A stretch of 64,000 bases of DNA. It comes from Streptococcus australis ATCC 700641. GTDB lineage: Bacteria; Bacillota; Bacilli; Lactobacillales; Streptococcaceae. The position numbers and the translations under genes were made by a program. Where the stretch lies: assembly GCF_000186465.1 (NCBI RefSeq), contig NZ_GL636091.1, positions 2,057,534 to 2,121,533 on the forward strand, in the 5' to 3' direction. The notes under the pieces are model-generated. The model was not told the DNA's origin and searched no databases. It worked only from the letters and a program-made list of their open reading frames with translations. Position 1 is the stretch's first letter, and each line of letters begins with the position of its first letter. Of this stretch, positions 19,994-28,713 are shown piece by piece.

Positions 19994-20911
19994 TTATTCT
20001 TCCTCTTCTGCTAGGAGTTTTGCGCGTGTGGCTTCGTCAAGAAGTGGGTAACCAAGTTTTTTACGTTCTGCGACGAAGGTTTTGGCTACGACACGAGCCA
20101 AGTTACGGATGCGGGCAATGTAGCCAGCGCGTTCTGTAACGGATACTGCTCCACGAGCATCAAGCAAGTTGAAAGTGTGTGAACATTTCAAAACGTAGTC
20201 ATAGGCAGGGTGAACAAGGCCCAATTCCAAAGCACGTCCTGCTTCTTTTTCAAATTTTTCGAAGTTTTCAAGAAGCATATCTTGGTCAGAAACTTCAAAG
20301 CTGTATTTTGAGTGTTCGTATTCTGGTTGAAGGAAGATTTCTCCGTATTTTACCCCTGGAGCCCACTCAATATCGTAAACAGAATCTACTTCTTGGATAT
20401 AAGAAGCTAAACGCTCCAACCCATAAGTAACTTCAGCGGTAACAGGACCAGTTGCCAAACCACCGACTTGTTGGAAGTAGGTGAACTGAGTGATTTCCAT
20501 ACCGTCAAGCCAAACTTCCCAACCAAGACCAGCTGAACCAGTTGATGGGTTTTCCCAGTTATCTTCAACGAAACGAATATCGTGTTCCAAAGGATTGATC
20601 CCCAATTTTTCCAATGACTCAAGGTAAAGTTCTTGAATATTTGATGGAGAAGGTTTCATCACCACTTGGAATTGGTGGTGTTGGTAAAGACGATTTGGGT
20701 TTTCCCCGTAACGACCATCTGCTGGACGACGAGATGGCTCTACATAAGCCGCATTCCATGGTTCAGGACCAATGGCACGAAGGAAGGTGTAAGGACTCAT
20801 GGTTCCCGCACCCTTTTCATTATCATACGCCTGCATCAGCATACAACCCTGGTCATTCCAGTATTGTTGCAAAGTAAGGATGATTTCCTGGAAAGTCAAT
20901 TTTTTAGACAT
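19994..20911 (-). CDS. glyQ: Glycyl-tRNA synthetase, alpha subunit
   Basis: The catalytic alpha chain (305 residues, class II fold). It starts [18 protein letters not shown] and carries the glycine/ATP-site blocks [20 protein letters not shown] and [20 protein letters not shown], and [10 protein letters not shown]. The start is preceded by AAAAAGGAG. Expression is under a glycine T-box located at about 21120-21320. Between the T-box and the gene lies an unusual partial copy of the glyQ start region (see repeat features). Confidence 0.97.
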   Translation of the reverse strand: MSKKLTFQEIILTLQQYWNDQGCMLMQAYDNEKGAGTMSPYTFLRAIGPEPWNAAYVEPSRRPADGRYGENPNRLYQHHQFQVVMKPSPSNIQELYLESLEKLGINPLEHDIRFVEDNWENPSTGSAGLGWEVWLDGMEITQFTYFQQVGGLATGPVTAEVTYGLERLASYIQEVDSVYDIEWAPGVKYGEIFLQPEYEHSKYSFEVSDQDMLLENFEKFEKEAGRALELGLVHPAYDYVLKCSHTFNLLDARGAVSVTERAGYIARIRNLARVVAKTFVAERKKLGYPLLDEATRAKLLAEEEE

Positions 20912-20944
20912 GTTTTACTCCTTTTTTCTATAATTTCTTGCGAC
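20889..20944 (-). repeat. glyQ start region, repeat copy 1
   Basis: From GTCGCAAGAA through AAAAAAGGAG and the ATG to the TTGACTTTCCA codons of glyQ. It matches 21063-21113 closely, including the Shine-Dalgarno and the MSKKLTF codons. Confidence 0.75.
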
Positions 20945-21062
20945 ACGAGTCTGCCTCGTTGATTATACGAGGCAAGACGAGTTAGTACTGCGTCTAGCTC
21001 AGGCACCCTAGTGCTGAGCGTGAGGCAGTCCGACTGTAAGGAGGTCTCTGCCACTAACGCAG
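20945..21062 (-). other. 118-bp spacer between the two glyQ-start copies
   Basis: A GC-richer stretch than its surroundings with an inverted repeat GCCTCG/CGAGGC (20953-20958 and 20968-20973) and other short repeats. I see no gene of its own in it. It may be an inserted element or a remnant left by a duplication. Confidence 0.5.
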
Positions 21063-21085
21063 TGGAAGGTTAGTTTTTTAGACAT
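21008..21085 (-). CDS. Short upstream ORF sharing the MSKKLTF start of GlyQ
   Basis: ATG at 21085 behind AAAAAAGGAGAAGAAG, reading MSKKLTFHCVSGRDLLTVGL and stopping at TAG (21010-21008) after 25 residues. Its first seven codons encode the same residues as glyQ; the rest comes from the spacer. It has a strong ribosome binding site and lies between the T-box terminator and glyQ, so it is probably translated when the operon is on. It is likely a by-product of the duplication, not a selected protein. Confidence 0.4.
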   Translation of the reverse strand: MSKKLTFHCVSGRDLLTVGLPHAQH

Positions 21086-21113
21086 CTTCTTCTCCTTTTT
21101 TAATTCTTGCGAC
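21063..21113 (-). repeat. glyQ start region, repeat copy 2
   Basis: A second copy of GTCGCAAGAA...AAAAAAGGAG...ATGTCTAAAAAA followed by CTAACCTTCCA, with substitutions and small indels relative to 20889-20944. Confidence 0.75.
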
Positions 21114-21119
21114 TTTGGA

Positions 21120-21320
21120 TACAAAAAAACCGTGTCTTTGCTCCTAAGTCAAGTGACCTAGGGGCGTCAAAAACGCGGTTCCACCCTAATTTATTACTTC
21201 ATTTTATTCTACTGTACTCAGTTTTTTACTGAGAGAAAGCGCCACTTGCTTATCTTGTTCTGCTTGGCTTTCACTATCCCAAGCTCGCTAAAAAAACGCC
21301 ATAAGCCTTTCTTTCTTGAC
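21120..21320 (-). promoter_or_regulatory. Glycine T-box riboswitch leader of glyQS
   Basis: The minus strand carries the canonical T-box AGGGTGGAACCGCG at 21187-21174, then a terminator helix (CCGCGTTTTTG... pairing with ...CAAAGACACGG, 21178-21130) and seven Ts (21129-21123). Upstream, 21190-21318, is a stem I region with several helices, including CTCAGT/ACTGAG. A GGC glycine triplet at 21243-21241 is a candidate specifier, but its loop was not modelled. Uncharged tRNA-Gly should stabilise the antiterminator and switch glyQS on. Confidence 0.9.
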
Positions 21321-21324
21321 TAGT

Positions 21325-21353
21325 ATTATAGCAGATTTCTACTCTAGTGTAAA
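21325..21353 (-). promoter_or_regulatory. Promoter of the glyQS T-box transcript
   Basis: TTTACA (21353-21348), 17 bp, TATAAT (21330-21325) with TGC extension; a near-consensus vegetative promoter. The -35 touches the U-tract of the upstream protease terminator. Confidence 0.8.
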
Positions 21354-21354
21354 C

Positions 21355-21389
21355 CAAAAACAAGTCCGAAACAGGTGTTTCAGACTTGT
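21355..21389 (-). terminator. Protease gene terminator
   Basis: ACAAGTCTGAAAC pairs with GTTTCGGACTTGT, followed by TTTTTGG, 30 bp past the protease stop. Confidence 0.8.
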
Positions 21390-21417
21390 CGCAAATCCTT
21401 TCAAAGAAAGGTGACTG

Positions 21418-24400
21418 TTATGGGCGTTTTACAACCTTTGGTTTTTTCCCATTTAATTTTTTCTTAGCAGCTTTAACCTCAGCTAATACCGCCTTGACTT
21501 CCTGTTGACTGGCACCAGGATTAGCCAGTACAGCTTGAGCGCGGATAAAGGCTTGTAGGTAGTTTACCTTCACCTTATCTGCTGCATAGATAAATTTAGC
21601 GTTCTTAGCTTGGAACTGGAGTTCTGCCGCAATCAATTTCTTAAGACTTGAAAAATCAGTTGTTTTACCATTTAGCTGTTGATCAGCTGCTTGATAATTT
21701 GCAAGTGCTTGGTTGATTTGCTCTTGTGTCACACCTTCACGGACGAGCAAGAGAGCCAATGCCTTAAAGCTTTGGTCAAAGGCACGTCGAGCGGAATCCT
21801 TAGCGTTGGCATAACGACCTGTTTTTGAGGCTACATCATAGGCAGCAATGGCTGATTTTAGCGCTGTAAAATCAGACTCTTTTCCGTCTAATTGACTCGT
21901 AACCAATCCAAGATTTGAGAAGATTTGGTTAACTTCTGCTTGTGATAACTTAGCTGCAAGAGCTTTCTGAGCTTCTTGATAAGCTGCATCATAGGCTAAA
22001 CGTTTTTCACTCGTTGCATTAAAGTACTGTGGAGTGCTGGTCAAATTAGCTTGTTGAGCCAACAATTGCAACAATTGGGTCTTAATGACTACAGAAAGTT
22101 TTGCGAGATTGTTTTGGTCTGCTAGAACGGTCACAGTCGGTGCATCCTCAAACAACTCATAACCTGTTGGTAGACTGACTGAAATCGTGTAGGTTCCAAC
22201 TGGGACATCTTTTCCAAAAGCGTTCTTGCCATAGCGTTGAACTGGAAGAACAAAGGTTTCACCAGCTTGATTTTTCAAGACAACTGGTGTTGTTCTTGGT
22301 ACTGCTTGATCAAAGACCAGGCTCAAAGGTGCAGTGACAATCTCTTTGGCCAAGAATTCGATGGTCTTAAAGCTGTCCTCTGCAGTGATTTCAAATTTCT
22401 GAGTTCGTTCGCTGACGAGTTTCAGATCTGATTTGTCATAGGCAAAGAGTTCTGCCACGTAGCTACCAAACTTAAGGAAATTGATTTCTTTCCCTTTGTC
22501 TAAGTTGACATACTGTCCTTGATCATCCTTGATACGGTAGACAAAATCGGTATCTAATTCTTTATGTGTATCGGCATCTAGGACTGACACCTTAATCCGG
22601 CCACTATCTTCAGTACCAGCAAAATCAGCAAGAGAAGCAAAGTCGCGGTTTCCAGCGTAGTCTTCTACCACATAGTAAAGTAAGTATTTACTGATTCCTT
22701 CTGGAAGAGTATAGCCACCATCTTCATTTGCCGTTAAATAGACACGGTTTTCAAAGCGACTAGTCTTCCCTAGGGCGTCTTTCCCCTCTTTAACGAGGGT
22801 CCCTTCTTCATCAAAGGCCTTGACATAGAAGACTTGCTCTCGTAAGATTCCACCGTTGCCAATATCTTTTGTTTTACGAGCATAGAAGGTTTCTACCCCA
22901 TCCTTCTTGGTCGTATAACCTGAAGTCAAGACTGGTTTTTGGGTATCGATTTGGATATTAAATCGAACAACTTGCTCTTCTGCTCCTGGAACGGCTGGCG
23001 TATAGCGAACTTCATAGACATAGTGACCATCCGCTACCTTTTCACCCTTGGCATCCGTTCCTTCCCAAGCCGTATTGTCGACTAGATAAGATCGTTTCCC
23101 ACGTCCGTCAAAATAATTCTTACGAGCAGAGAAAGATCCTGTACTTGACCAAATTGGATTAGCAAATGCTTGATCATCTGCCTTGTAGACAGCTGCTTTC
23201 ATATTTTTTAGGTTTCGCAAGACGACTGCACGATATTGCACGTAATCTTTGTTCCCATCTCCATCTGGAGAAATAGCCAGACGGACATTGCCATCAGCAT
23301 CCAAATGGAGGACGTTCAAACCTTCTGGTGTTTCCACTGTTCCAAGAACGATTGGGCTTCGTTCTGCTGTTTCCTTCTTAGCAGTCGTATAGAGCACATC
23401 ATTCACGTTTGAAACTAAAGAGGTGACGTTTGCATTCGATGGCACGTGTTTGGTTTCTGGGACATCATAGTAGAATCCTGATTTCCCTTCTCTTACCAAG
23501 TTGTAGATTGGTTTTTCAACCGCAGGGATATCTTGGAAAGAACCACGGAAGCCCATAAATGGGATGCTAACCACATCGCCATCATCTGCTGGATCCACAA
23601 AGCGAACAAATCCTTCTAGGAAGTAACCGTTCGGCATCAATTTAGTCAATTCTTCTGCAAACTTAGATGCATCGACAGTCACCGTCACTGTCTGACTGCT
23701 ATGGGCTTTTACGGTGACATTTGGCCATACTGTCTCTGTTAATTTCCGTGGCTTCAAGGTAAAGTGATCGTCTTTTACATCGTCGGTAGTGGTATTCACA
23801 ATCATCTTCAACTCTCTGTCAGTATCAGAAATATTATGAACGGTCACATCAAAACTGAATCGATCTTCTACATTACCAAGGGTTACGCTTGGGTAAGCAT
23901 CTTCATTCGTTACATATAAATCTGTCGAGACAGCTGCAGCAGTATCTACAATCCCTGCCCCTTGTTGACGTACCGAAGTGTAGGCCCCCGTTTCTTTGTT
24001 GAAGTGCGGTTTTGCAGTCGACATGATCAAGGCCTTAACCGTTGCAGATAGCTCCTCTGGTGAAAGTTCTGGATGATGAGCTTGAAGGTATTCCTTCACC
24101 AAAGCTGATACCCCAGCCACATGAGGAGAGGCCATACTGGTTCCGCTGATACTGCCATAGCTATTATCATTTAGTGAAGAGAAGATCGATCCACCAGGTG
24201 CTGTGACATCCGGTTTTAATTGTCCATCCGTTGAGACTCCCCAACTAGAGAATTCAGACATCTTCCCAGCGTCAGGGTTTGGACGGTTATCCAGACTGCC
24301 ATCAAAGACTATCTTGTAGTCTTTGTCTTTGATCGCTTCTCCATACCGCTTAGAAATAAATACCGCAGGAATCTTTCTCGCATCGCCTTCGAGGCCCATT

Positions 24401-25920
24401 TTGACATTCGCGCCTTCGACACTATTGTAAATAAGGGCTCCAATCGCTCCTTTTTTATAGACATTAGCGACCTTATCTGAGAAGGTGATTTCACCACGTT
24501 TGATGAGGGCGACTTTACCAGTCAAATCGAGACTTTCTAAATCACTCTCACGCCCCAAACCAGCATCCACATAGTCATATTCTTTCCCATTTTCGAAATT
24601 GGCATCTGTTTCAGCCGCTGTATAGGTAAACTTCCCTTTATCCAAGTCGGCATTGTCTTCCAAACCACGCACTGTAAAGACTTCTTCCGTTACGAATGAA
24701 TCATTTACTGAGGCAACAGAAATAGACTCTTCTACGGTTGAAGGACTACCCACGACACCATAATCAGGGTTTTCAGCACTTGGGTTGTTATAACCGTATC
24801 CATAGGTATTGCTATTACCCGCAGCGATGACGACACTAACCCCTTTGGCGCGTGCTCGTTGGATCGCTTCTCTGACAGCAGGACTAGCATTCACTGTAGA
24901 TCCTGTCCCAGACCCTAAACTCATGTTAATGACATCGGCTCCCAATGCCACTGCGTCATCAATCGCTTTTACATAGACAACATCGCTGGTCGATCCACTA
25001 CGATCAGAGAAAACCCGCATAAACATCACTTGGGCTTCTGGAGCAACTCCATATACGTAGTTGCCATCCCCAGCTTTTTTGTCAGGGTTCCCAGTCGCAA
25101 TACCTGTTACGTGCATACCGTGTGAATCATGGTCTTTTTCTTTGATATTGTCATCTCCGTCCATATAATCATAGGCAAAGACAACCTTATCGTTGTACCA
25201 TTTTCCGTAGTCAATTCCCGCTGCTTTTTTTGCAGCTTCTAATTCTGTTTGATTTTTGAACTTCCCTTTTGTAGGATCTGAGATCCGCAATACTTCATGG
25301 TAGACATCTAAACCAGAGTCAATGACCGCAACAACAGTCCCTTCACCCTTGTAGCCTTTTTCCCAAGTTTGGGGCACATTAATAATCGTATTGCTGCTGA
25401 TACTTAATGGTTTATCTTCAGCTTTCTTTTCAGTACGTACTTCCGTTACAGGTTTAGCCTCACTCTTCTCCTCTGTTGAAGAAGGTTTTGCTTCTGTTTT
25501 TTCCTGTCCTTCGGATGTTTTTTCTGCAGTTTTTTCTACAGTTTTTTCTTCGGTTTTAGTTACGACTTCCGCTTGCTTTTCAGTAGCTTGAGCCTCTGTT
25601 TTTGCTTCCTGCGCAAGGACTTGGCTATCTGATTCGACAGATGGAGTTGTTGCCCCTTTGTCTGAGGAGACTGGCTCGTCAACAACTTTACCATTTTCAA
25701 CTACTGAGCCTGTAGTCTGCTCACTTGCCTGATTCGTTACAGGAGACGCAGACTCACTTGGCGATGCTTGATTTGCTTCTGCAGATGCAACGACTGCAGT
25801 CTCTGGCTGTTTCGCTTCATCAGCACTTACATTCCCTGCTCCAAAGACAAGAACAGATCCTAATAGCACCGATGCAACACCAAACTTATATTTTCTCAAT
25901 GAGAAACGCTGTTTACTCAT
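21418..25920 (-). CDS. YSIRK-signal cell-envelope subtilase (C5a peptidase-like), no LPXTG
   Basis: A 1500-residue secreted serine protease of family S8. Residues 1-33: YSIRK-type signal peptide (FSLRKYKFGVASVLLG). About 35-175: low-complexity Thr/Glu/Lys linker. Catalytic triad Asp201 (VIDSGLDV), His267 (DSHGMHV) and Ser595 (SGTSMASPH), with Asn369 for the oxyanion hole; a PA-type insert lies near 450-540. Then Fn3-like C5a-peptidase domains and, from about 1260, three FIVAR-like helical modules of about 70 residues. It ends in the basic tail NGKKPKVVKRP with no LPXTG, hydrophobic segment or charged anchor. The ATG has AGGGGGAA upstream. Such proteases cleave host complement or matrix proteins; the target here is unknown. 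Confidence 0.9.
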   Translation of the reverse strand: MSKQRFSLRKYKFGVASVLLGSVLVFGAGNVSADEAKQPETAVVASAEANQASPSESASPVTNQASEQTTGSVVENGKVVDEPVSSDKGATTPSVESDSQVLAQEAKTEAQATEKQAEVVTKTEEKTVEKTAEKTSEGQEKTEAKPSSTEEKSEAKPVTEVRTEKKAEDKPLSISSNTIINVPQTWEKGYKGEGTVVAVIDSGLDVYHEVLRISDPTKGKFKNQTELEAAKKAAGIDYGKWYNDKVVFAYDYMDGDDNIKEKDHDSHGMHVTGIATGNPDKKAGDGNYVYGVAPEAQVMFMRVFSDRSGSTSDVVYVKAIDDAVALGADVINMSLGSGTGSTVNASPAVREAIQRARAKGVSVVIAAGNSNTYGYGYNNPSAENPDYGVVGSPSTVEESISVASVNDSFVTEEVFTVRGLEDNADLDKGKFTYTAAETDANFENGKEYDYVDAGLGRESDLESLDLTGKVALIKRGEITFSDKVANVYKKGAIGALIYNSVEGANVKMGLEGDARKIPAVFISKRYGEAIKDKDYKIVFDGSLDNRPNPDAGKMSEFSSWGVSTDGQLKPDVTAPGGSIFSSLNDNSYGSISGTSMASPHVAGVSALVKEYLQAHHPELSPEELSATVKALIMSTAKPHFNKETGAYTSVRQQGAGIVDTAAAVSTDLYVTNEDAYPSVTLGNVEDRFSFDVTVHNISDTDRELKMIVNTTTDDVKDDHFTLKPRKLTETVWPNVTVKAHSSQTVTVTVDASKFAEELTKLMPNGYFLEGFVRFVDPADDGDVVSIPFMGFRGSFQDIPAVEKPIYNLVREGKSGFYYDVPETKHVPSNANVTSLVSNVNDVLYTTAKKETAERSPIVLGTVETPEGLNVLHLDADGNVRLAISPDGDGNKDYVQYRAVVLRNLKNMKAAVYKADDQAFANPIWSSTGSFSARKNYFDGRGKRSYLVDNTAWEGTDAKGEKVADGHYVYEVRYTPAVPGAEEQVVRFNIQIDTQKPVLTSGYTTKKDGVETFYARKTKDIGNGGILREQVFYVKAFDEEGTLVKEGKDALGKTSRFENRVYLTANEDGGYTLPEGISKYLLYYVVEDYAGNRDFASLADFAGTEDSGRIKVSVLDADTHKELDTDFVYRIKDDQGQYVNLDKGKEINFLKFGSYVAELFAYDKSDLKLVSERTQKFEITAEDSFKTIEFLAKEIVTAPLSLVFDQAVPRTTPVVLKNQAGETFVLPVQRYGKNAFGKDVPVGTYTISVSLPTGYELFEDAPTVTVLADQNNLAKLSVVIKTQLLQLLAQQANLTSTPQYFNATSEKRLAYDAAYQEAQKALAAKLSQAEVNQIFSNLGLVTSQLDGKESDFTALKSAIAAYDVASKTGRYANAKDSARRAFDQSFKALALLLVREGVTQEQINQALANYQAADQQLNGKTTDFSSLKKLIAAELQFQAKNAKFIYAADKVKVNYLQAFIRAQAVLANPGASQQEVKAVLAEVKAAKKKLNGKKPKVVKRP

Positions 25921-25950
25921 AAAATTCCCCCTATATACTAAATTATTCTT

Positions 25951-25956
25951 ATTATA
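25951..25956 (-). promoter_or_regulatory. -10 box upstream of the protease
   Basis: TATAAT on the minus strand, 31 bp before the ATG. No good -35 match. The rest of 25921-26120 is AT-rich, with no gene seen. Confidence 0.45.
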
Positions 25957-26120
25957 CTCCTAATTTTTCAGAAAATTCACTCAACATTAACTTTGTTATC
26001 AAATTGTAATATTTCCGTACAATATCTTTAATTAGTTGTTTTTTGTTTGCTTTTTAATGGTTTCGATGTCCAAATATTTAGATATTTAAAACAAATCATT
26101 CGTTTTTCGTCTCGTTACAC

Positions 26121-26153
26121 AAAAAAGACAGTGAGAGCAAATTCTCACTGTCT
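26121..26153 (-). terminator. Terminator of the aldo/keto reductase operon
   Basis: A perfect AGACAGTGAGA/TCTCACTGTCT hairpin followed on the minus strand by a six-T run. Confidence 0.85.
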
Positions 26154-26170
26154 ATTAAAAACAAACAATC

Positions 26171-27013
26171 CTAAAAGTCTTTGGTATCTGGATTCGGTGC
26201 TCCTGCCTCTACTGGGATCTTCCGAAGAAGGTCACAATCTTCTGGGGATAATGCAATCGCAGAGCATTGTAGGTTACTTGCAATGCGTTCAGGAGTCACT
26301 GACTTGGGCAGAGGTAAAAATCCTTCTGCTAGACTCCAGGCCAACAGAAGCTGGGCTGGTGTCACGTCATACTGTTTAGCCAATGTAAGGACTGTCTCAT
26401 TTTGAGACAACTCTCCTTGGCCAAATGGCCCCCAAGCTTCCAATAAAATTCCTTTATCACGGCAATAACGGACTACTTCCTCTTGATAGACTCCAGGGGC
26501 CAAGCGAATCTGATTGACCGCCGGAAGAACGTTGGCACTCTCTAACAAAGCATCCAGGTGATGGGGCAGGAAGTTACTTACGCCAATAGAACGGATTTTT
26601 CCTTCTGCCTGCATATCTTCCATGGCTCTCCAAACCTCACGATTCCGTTCTTTCCAGGCCTCATTTTCTCTGTGAGTCACAGGATTTGGCCAGTGGATGA
26701 GGTACAAATCGATATAATCTAGTCCCAATTTGTGCAAAGATTCTTTTAGGCCATTGACAGCATCCTCATAGGTGTGACGATTATTCCACAACTTGGTCGT
26801 TACAAAAAGCTCTTCTCTTGGAATACCACTATCTTTGATAGCCTTTCCGACGCTTTCTTCATTTTGATAGATGGCTGCTGTATCAATATGGCGATAGCCC
26901 ACTTCTAAGGCTGCTTTTACTGCTTGATAAGCTTCCTCGCCATCTTTCGCCTTCCAAGTACCAAAACCAAGTACAGGAATGTGGCGTCCGTCATTCAGTT
27001 TGTAGCTCTTCAT
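26171..27013 (-). CDS. Aldo/keto reductase (2,5-diketogluconate reductase-like)
   Basis: A cytoplasmic NADPH-dependent carbonyl reductase, 280 residues, TIM-barrel fold. The AKR tetrad is present: Asp and Tyr in DTAAIYQNE, Lys in VTTKLWNNRH, His in LYLIHWP. IPVLGFGTW near the N-terminus and IRSIGVSNF are family signatures; the C-terminal LPKSVTPERIASNL binds the NADP phosphate. It is of the YtbE/YvgN type, which detoxifies methylglyoxal and similar aldehydes; the physiological substrate is unknown. ATG 27013 follows GGGAAATAAG, one base after the stop of the upstream small gene. Confidence 0.9.
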   Translation of the reverse strand: MKSYKLNDGRHIPVLGFGTWKAKDGEEAYQAVKAALEVGYRHIDTAAIYQNEESVGKAIKDSGIPREELFVTTKLWNNRHTYEDAVNGLKESLHKLGLDYIDLYLIHWPNPVTHRENEAWKERNREVWRAMEDMQAEGKIRSIGVSNFLPHHLDALLESANVLPAVNQIRLAPGVYQEEVVRYCRDKGILLEAWGPFGQGELSQNETVLTLAKQYDVTPAQLLLAWSLAEGFLPLPKSVTPERIASNLQCSAIALSPEDCDLLRKIPVEAGAPNPDTKDF

Positions 27014-27014
27014 C

Positions 27015-27242
27015 TTATTTCCCGTCACTTTCCTTTGTTTTTTCACCTGACTTAGAAGTCTTCGCATTCAAGCGCAACTTTGGCTTAAAGATATTTTCCT
27101 TCGGCTGCACCATCGATTTGCTAAAGAAAGCATAGAGTAAAAAGGCACTACCTGCCACTAGGATGACGGGACTACGGCGCAACATACCGTAGATAAAGAA
27201 AAACAAGCCCATCAATAAAAAACGTACGTTTATCTTATTCAT
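27015..27242 (-). CDS. Small membrane protein (unknown)
   Basis: Seventy-five residues. An N-terminal hydrophobic hairpin (about residues 5-18 and 22-40, broken by LRRSP) is followed by a basic, Lys-rich cytoplasmic-looking tail (KPKLRLNAKTSKSGEKTKES). ATG 27242 has GAGGTAG upstream and is preferred to a start at 27272 that overlaps the -10. It is transcribed with the aldo/keto reductase gene, one base separating them. I do not recognise a family and give no function. Confidence 0.6.
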   Translation of the reverse strand: MNKINVRFLLMGLFFFIYGMLRRSPVILVAGSAFLLYAFFSKSMVQPKENIFKPKLRLNAKTSKSGEKTKESDGK

Positions 27243-27270
27243 AAAACTACCTCGCGATTCAATTACTTTC

Positions 27271-27300
27271 ATTATACCATGTATCGGAGCAAAGAGACAA
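27271..27300 (-). promoter_or_regulatory. Promoter of the small membrane protein-aldo/keto reductase operon
   Basis: TTGTCT (27300-27295), 18 bp, TATAAT (27276-27271) with TGG extension. Confidence 0.6.
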
Positions 27301-27327
27301 ATGGTTAGATCAAGGAATCCTATTCAA

Positions 27328-27355
27328 ATAAGCTGAGACTTTCATCTCAGCTTAT
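27328..27355 (-). terminator. nagA terminator
   Basis: Perfect ATAAGCTGAGA/TCTCAGCTTAT hairpin 65 bp past the nagA stop; the T-run is weak (TTATTTG). Confidence 0.55.
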
Positions 27356-27419
27356 GGGATACATTCAATTTTTAGTTTGGCGAAAGCAAGCGATTCGTAG
27401 TTGAACCTCTTTTTCACCA

Positions 27420-28571
27420 TTAGGCTTCAAATCGTTTTTGACCGTCTAAGAAGGTTGCTACCAACTCTAAATCTTTATCCAATACAATAAAGTCAGCGTC
27501 ATACCCTTCACGGATTTGGCCACAGACATCATCAATATGGACAGATTTAGCAGGGTTGAGACTTGCCATCATGACCGCTTCATGAGGATTGGCAATGCCC
27601 CACTCAACAACATTCTTCAATCCATCTTTAAGCTTCAAGATCGAACCAGCCAGATTCCCTGTCGATTTCAAACGGGCTGTTCCATTTTCTACGACAACAG
27701 GGAATTCACCCAACATGTAGTCGCCATCTTCCAATCCACCAGCTGTCATACAGTCGGTGATCAAGGCAATATTTTCCACTCCTTTTTGTTTGAGAAGGAT
27801 GTCGCAGGCTTTTGGATCAACGTGATGGCCATCACAGATTAACTCTGCATAAGTATGAGGAAGTTGGTACATAGCCCCAACCATTCCCAACTCACGGTGC
27901 GTCAAACCGCGCATTCCGTTATAGGCATGCACCCAGACACTAGCCCCAGCATCCACTGCTTTTTTAGCTTCGTCAAAGGTTGCATTGGAGTGACCAAGCG
28001 CAACCGTTACCCCTTCTCCTGTTACTGTGCGGACAAAGTCTTCTACACCATCTCGCTCAGGAGCAAGGGCAATTTTATTGAGCAAGCCGTTGGCTGCTTT
28101 TTGCCATGCACGGAATTCATCCATCCGAGGATCTTTCATATAGGCTGGATTTTGTGCCCCTTTGTACTTCTCTGTAAAGTAAGGTCCTTCAAAGTAAATA
28201 CCACGAATCTTAGCACCAGACGCTTCTTGGTATCGTGCTCCAATGTTTTCAGTGACTGCTAATAATTGCTCATAAGAAGAGGTCAAGGTTGTTGGCAAAA
28301 AGCTAGTGACCCCTGTGCTCAAGAGCCCCTCACTCATAGTATGAAGGGTTCCCTCGATGTTGTTGTCCATAACGTCAACTCCACCAAATCCATGGATGTG
28401 CGTATCGACCAAACCAGGAGCAATACTATAGCCTGTATAGTCCAAAACAGTAGCTCCCTCTGGTAGCTGATCTACATGTTTCCCAAATTTGCCATCGACA
28501 ATTTCTAGATATCCTCCCTTACGAATGCCATGGGGATAAAAGAATTGATCTGCTTGTATATAAGTTGTCAT
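27420..28571 (-). CDS. nagA: N-acetylglucosamine-6-phosphate deacetylase
   Basis: Removes the acetyl group from GlcNAc-6-P, the first committed step in using amino sugars for energy and for cell wall. The 383-residue amidohydrolase has the metal-binding DTHIHGFGG, the bridging Glu region YFEGPYF, His in LGHSNAT and VWVHAYNGMRGL, and the catalytic Asp in LITDCMTAGG. ATG 28571 (MTTYIQADQFF) has AAAGGAAA upstream; a longer frame from 28610 lies in the 5' UTR. It is a single gene, with an operator upstream that matches the NagR/YvoA site. Confidence 0.95.
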   Translation of the reverse strand: MTTYIQADQFFYPHGIRKGGYLEIVDGKFGKHVDQLPEGATVLDYTGYSIAPGLVDTHIHGFGGVDVMDNNIEGTLHTMSEGLLSTGVTSFLPTTLTSSYEQLLAVTENIGARYQEASGAKIRGIYFEGPYFTEKYKGAQNPAYMKDPRMDEFRAWQKAANGLLNKIALAPERDGVEDFVRTVTGEGVTVALGHSNATFDEAKKAVDAGASVWVHAYNGMRGLTHRELGMVGAMYQLPHTYAELICDGHHVDPKACDILLKQKGVENIALITDCMTAGGLEDGDYMLGEFPVVVENGTARLKSTGNLAGSILKLKDGLKNVVEWGIANPHEAVMMASLNPAKSVHIDDVCGQIREGYDADFIVLDKDLELVATFLDGQKRFEA

Positions 28572-28610
28572 GGTGATTTCCTTTCTTTTTCTACCGATAT
28601 ATTCATACAC

Positions 28611-28639
28611 ATTATAATCCTTTGTACTGTATTTGTAAA
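28611..28639 (-). promoter_or_regulatory. nagA promoter
   Basis: TTTACA (28639-28634), 17 bp, TATAAT (28616-28611). Confidence 0.75.
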
Positions 28640-28653
28640 TGGTATAGACCTAT
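28639..28653. promoter_or_regulatory. Putative NagR (GntR-family) operator at nagA
   Basis: ATGGTATAGACCTAT fits the known dre-type site (TGGTATAGACCA and relatives) bound by NagR/YvoA regulators. It abuts the -35 of nagA, where binding would block polymerase. GlcN-6-P or GlcNAc-6-P would then induce. Confidence 0.65.
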
Positions 28654-28689
28654 TTTATTTAAATATATTAATATTTTCTATAAATACGA

Positions 28690-28713
28690 TAAAAAATCCA
28701 GTTTTTTTGAGCT
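28690..28713 (-). terminator. Orphan minus-strand terminator upstream of nagA
   Basis: AATCCAG/CTGGATT stem followed by TTTTTTA on the minus strand. It lies upstream of the nagA promoter and past the phosphate symporter terminator, so it must end some other transcript. Confidence 0.65.

Noticed and set aside
21174-21320. Possible small gene in the glyQS leader
   Set aside because: The T-box motif, terminator and stem I structure fully account for this sequence.
25460-25680. Short Glu/Lys/Thr repeats suggesting a tandem-repeat locus
   Set aside because: This is the low-complexity linker of the surface protease, not a separate repeat array.
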